This document shows, piece by piece, positions 12,676 through 13,360 of a stretch of DNA of 13,360 nt. The notes beneath the pieces are model-generated. The model saw only the letters and a list, made by a program, of their open reading frames with translations, was not told the origin of the DNA and did no database searches. The DNA lies in assembly GCA_002317175.1 (NCBI GenBank), contig DCJA01000024.1:1-13360 (forward strand), read 5' to 3'. Each line of letters starts with the position of its first letter. Position 1 is the first letter of the stretch. Source of the DNA: Lachnospiraceae bacterium UBA1712. Its GTDB lineage: Bacteria > Bacillota > Clostridia > Lachnospirales > Lachnospiraceae. The position numbers were made by a program, and so were the translations under genes.

Positions 12676-13360
12676 TTGAAAAAGGAAAAGAAAGACAGAA
12701 CAGAGAATGTCACAACTGAAAAGTTAAAGATAATTCCTCTTGGTGGTCTTGAACAGATTGGTTTAAACATAACTGCGTTTGAGTACGATGACACTATTGT
12801 AATAGTGGATTGTGGACTTAGTTTCCCTTCAGACGATATGCTGGGAATAGATCTGGTTATTCCAGATGTAACTTATCTGAAAAACAATATTGATAAGGTA
12901 AAAGGCTTTGTTATTACTCATGGACATGAGGACCATATCGGAGCTCTCCCATATGTGTTAAAGGAGATGAATATTCCTATATATGCTACAAAGCTTACAA
13001 TGGGATTGATAGAGCATAAGCTTGAGGAACATGATTTAAAGAATCAGGTTAAAAGGAAAGTAGTAAAATTTGGTCAGAGTATTAATCTTGGCCAGCTTAG
13101 AATAGAGTTTATAAAGACAAATCACAGTATTGTGGATGCAGCAGCATTGGCAATTTATTCGCCTGCAGGAATAGTTGTTCATACAGGTGATTTTAAGGTG
13201 GATTATACACCTGTCTTTGGTGATGCAATTGATCTTCAGAGATTTGCGGAGATTGGACACAAGGGTGTACTGGCACTTATGTGTGACAGTACAAATGCAG
13301 AAAGACCAGGCTTCACTCCATCCGAGAGAACCCTCGGTAAGACCTTTGATACTATTTTTG
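12676..13360 (+). CDS. rnj: Ribonuclease J, 3'-truncated by window
   Basis: The first 228 residues of a metallo-beta-lactamase/beta-CASP ribonuclease, the 5'-3' exo- and endoribonuclease of mRNA decay and rRNA maturation. The metal site THGHEDHIGALPY (His82, His84, Asp86, His87) is the HxHxDH motif; LGGLEQIGLNITAF, VDCGLSFPSDDMLGIDLVIPD, TNHSIVDAAALAI, VVHTGDFKVD and MCDSTNAERPGFTPSE are RNase J blocks. The first loop reads GGLEQIGLN, where many family members have GGxxEIGKN. TTG 12676 is the start: AGGAG (12664-12668), inside the previous gene's end, is 7 bases away. A lysine-rich, unstructured stretch of about 15 residues precedes the fold. The last base is an incomplete codon; the gene continues beyond the window. 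Confidence 0.94.
   Translation, partial: MKKEKKDRTENVTTEKLKIIPLGGLEQIGLNITAFEYDDTIVIVDCGLSFPSDDMLGIDLVIPDVTYLKNNIDKVKGFVITHGHEDHIGALPYVLKEMNIPIYATKLTMGLIEHKLEEHDLKNQVKRKVVKFGQSINLGQLRIEFIKTNHSIVDAAALAIYSPAGIVVHTGDFKVDYTPVFGDAIDLQRFAEIGHKGVLALMCDSTNAERPGFTPSERTLGKTFDTIF

Noticed and set aside
12393..12794. 133-residue minus-strand reading frame over DUF1292 and the start of RNase J
   Set aside because: It is antisense to two coding sequences with clear family motifs and ribosome sites, and carries no recognisable motif.

Overview
The window reads as chromosomal DNA of an anaerobic, low-to-medium GC Firmicute, most likely a Lachnospiraceae-type Clostridium relative (Butyrivibrio/Pseudobutyrivibrio/Roseburia-like). 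The evidence is AGGAGG Shine-Dalgarno sites throughout, a pyruvate formate-lyase (PFL) locus, a nifS-like/thiI pair, an ireB-ruvX-DUF1292 cluster running into RNase J, and an HPr/Crh-like regulator. No tRNA, rRNA, CRISPR array or transposase gene was found. The genus is an inference.

Layout. (1) 1-1941: the 3' part of pflB, then two small genes and a terminator. This is the most unusual part. The catalytic PFL chain stops just before its glycyl-radical domain, which is encoded two genes later as a free 80-residue protein. Between them lies a 70-residue paralogue whose first half matches that domain but whose radical loop is replaced by a three-cysteine segment. (2) 1973-2885: pflA, the radical-SAM activase that would install the radical on the small protein, with its own promoter and terminator. 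(3) 2886-3713: a long, mostly non-coding stretch holding a promoter, a probable structured RNA of about 268 nt closed by a perfect 13-bp stem, a 73-residue unknown protein and a 21-bp hairpin lying on top of the next promoter. (4) 3714-9631: a membrane-anchored SH3b/GH18 cell-wall protein, then translation and tRNA modification genes (prmA, rsmE, a NifS-like cysteine desulfurase, thiI), all on the + strand and closely spaced. (5) 9648-9968: the only minus-strand gene, an HPr-fold protein lacking the phospho-histidine, followed by two tandem terminators. (6) 10077-13360: mtaB (tRNA ms2t6A synthesis), ireB, an unusual 62-bp tandem repeat of paired hairpins, ruvX, a DUF1292 gene and the 5' part of an RNase J gene that runs off the window.

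How the parts work together: PflB core, the free glycyl-radical subunit and PflA would form the fermentative pyruvate to acetyl-CoA + formate module. The cysteine desulfurase and ThiI form a sulfur relay for 4-thiouridine in tRNA. PrmA, RsmE, MtaB, RuvX and RNase J are all translation/RNA-maturation functions. The strongest candidates for something under-described are the split PFL with its cysteine-bearing companion, the structured RNA at 2957-3224 and the hairpin repeat array between ireB and ruvX.
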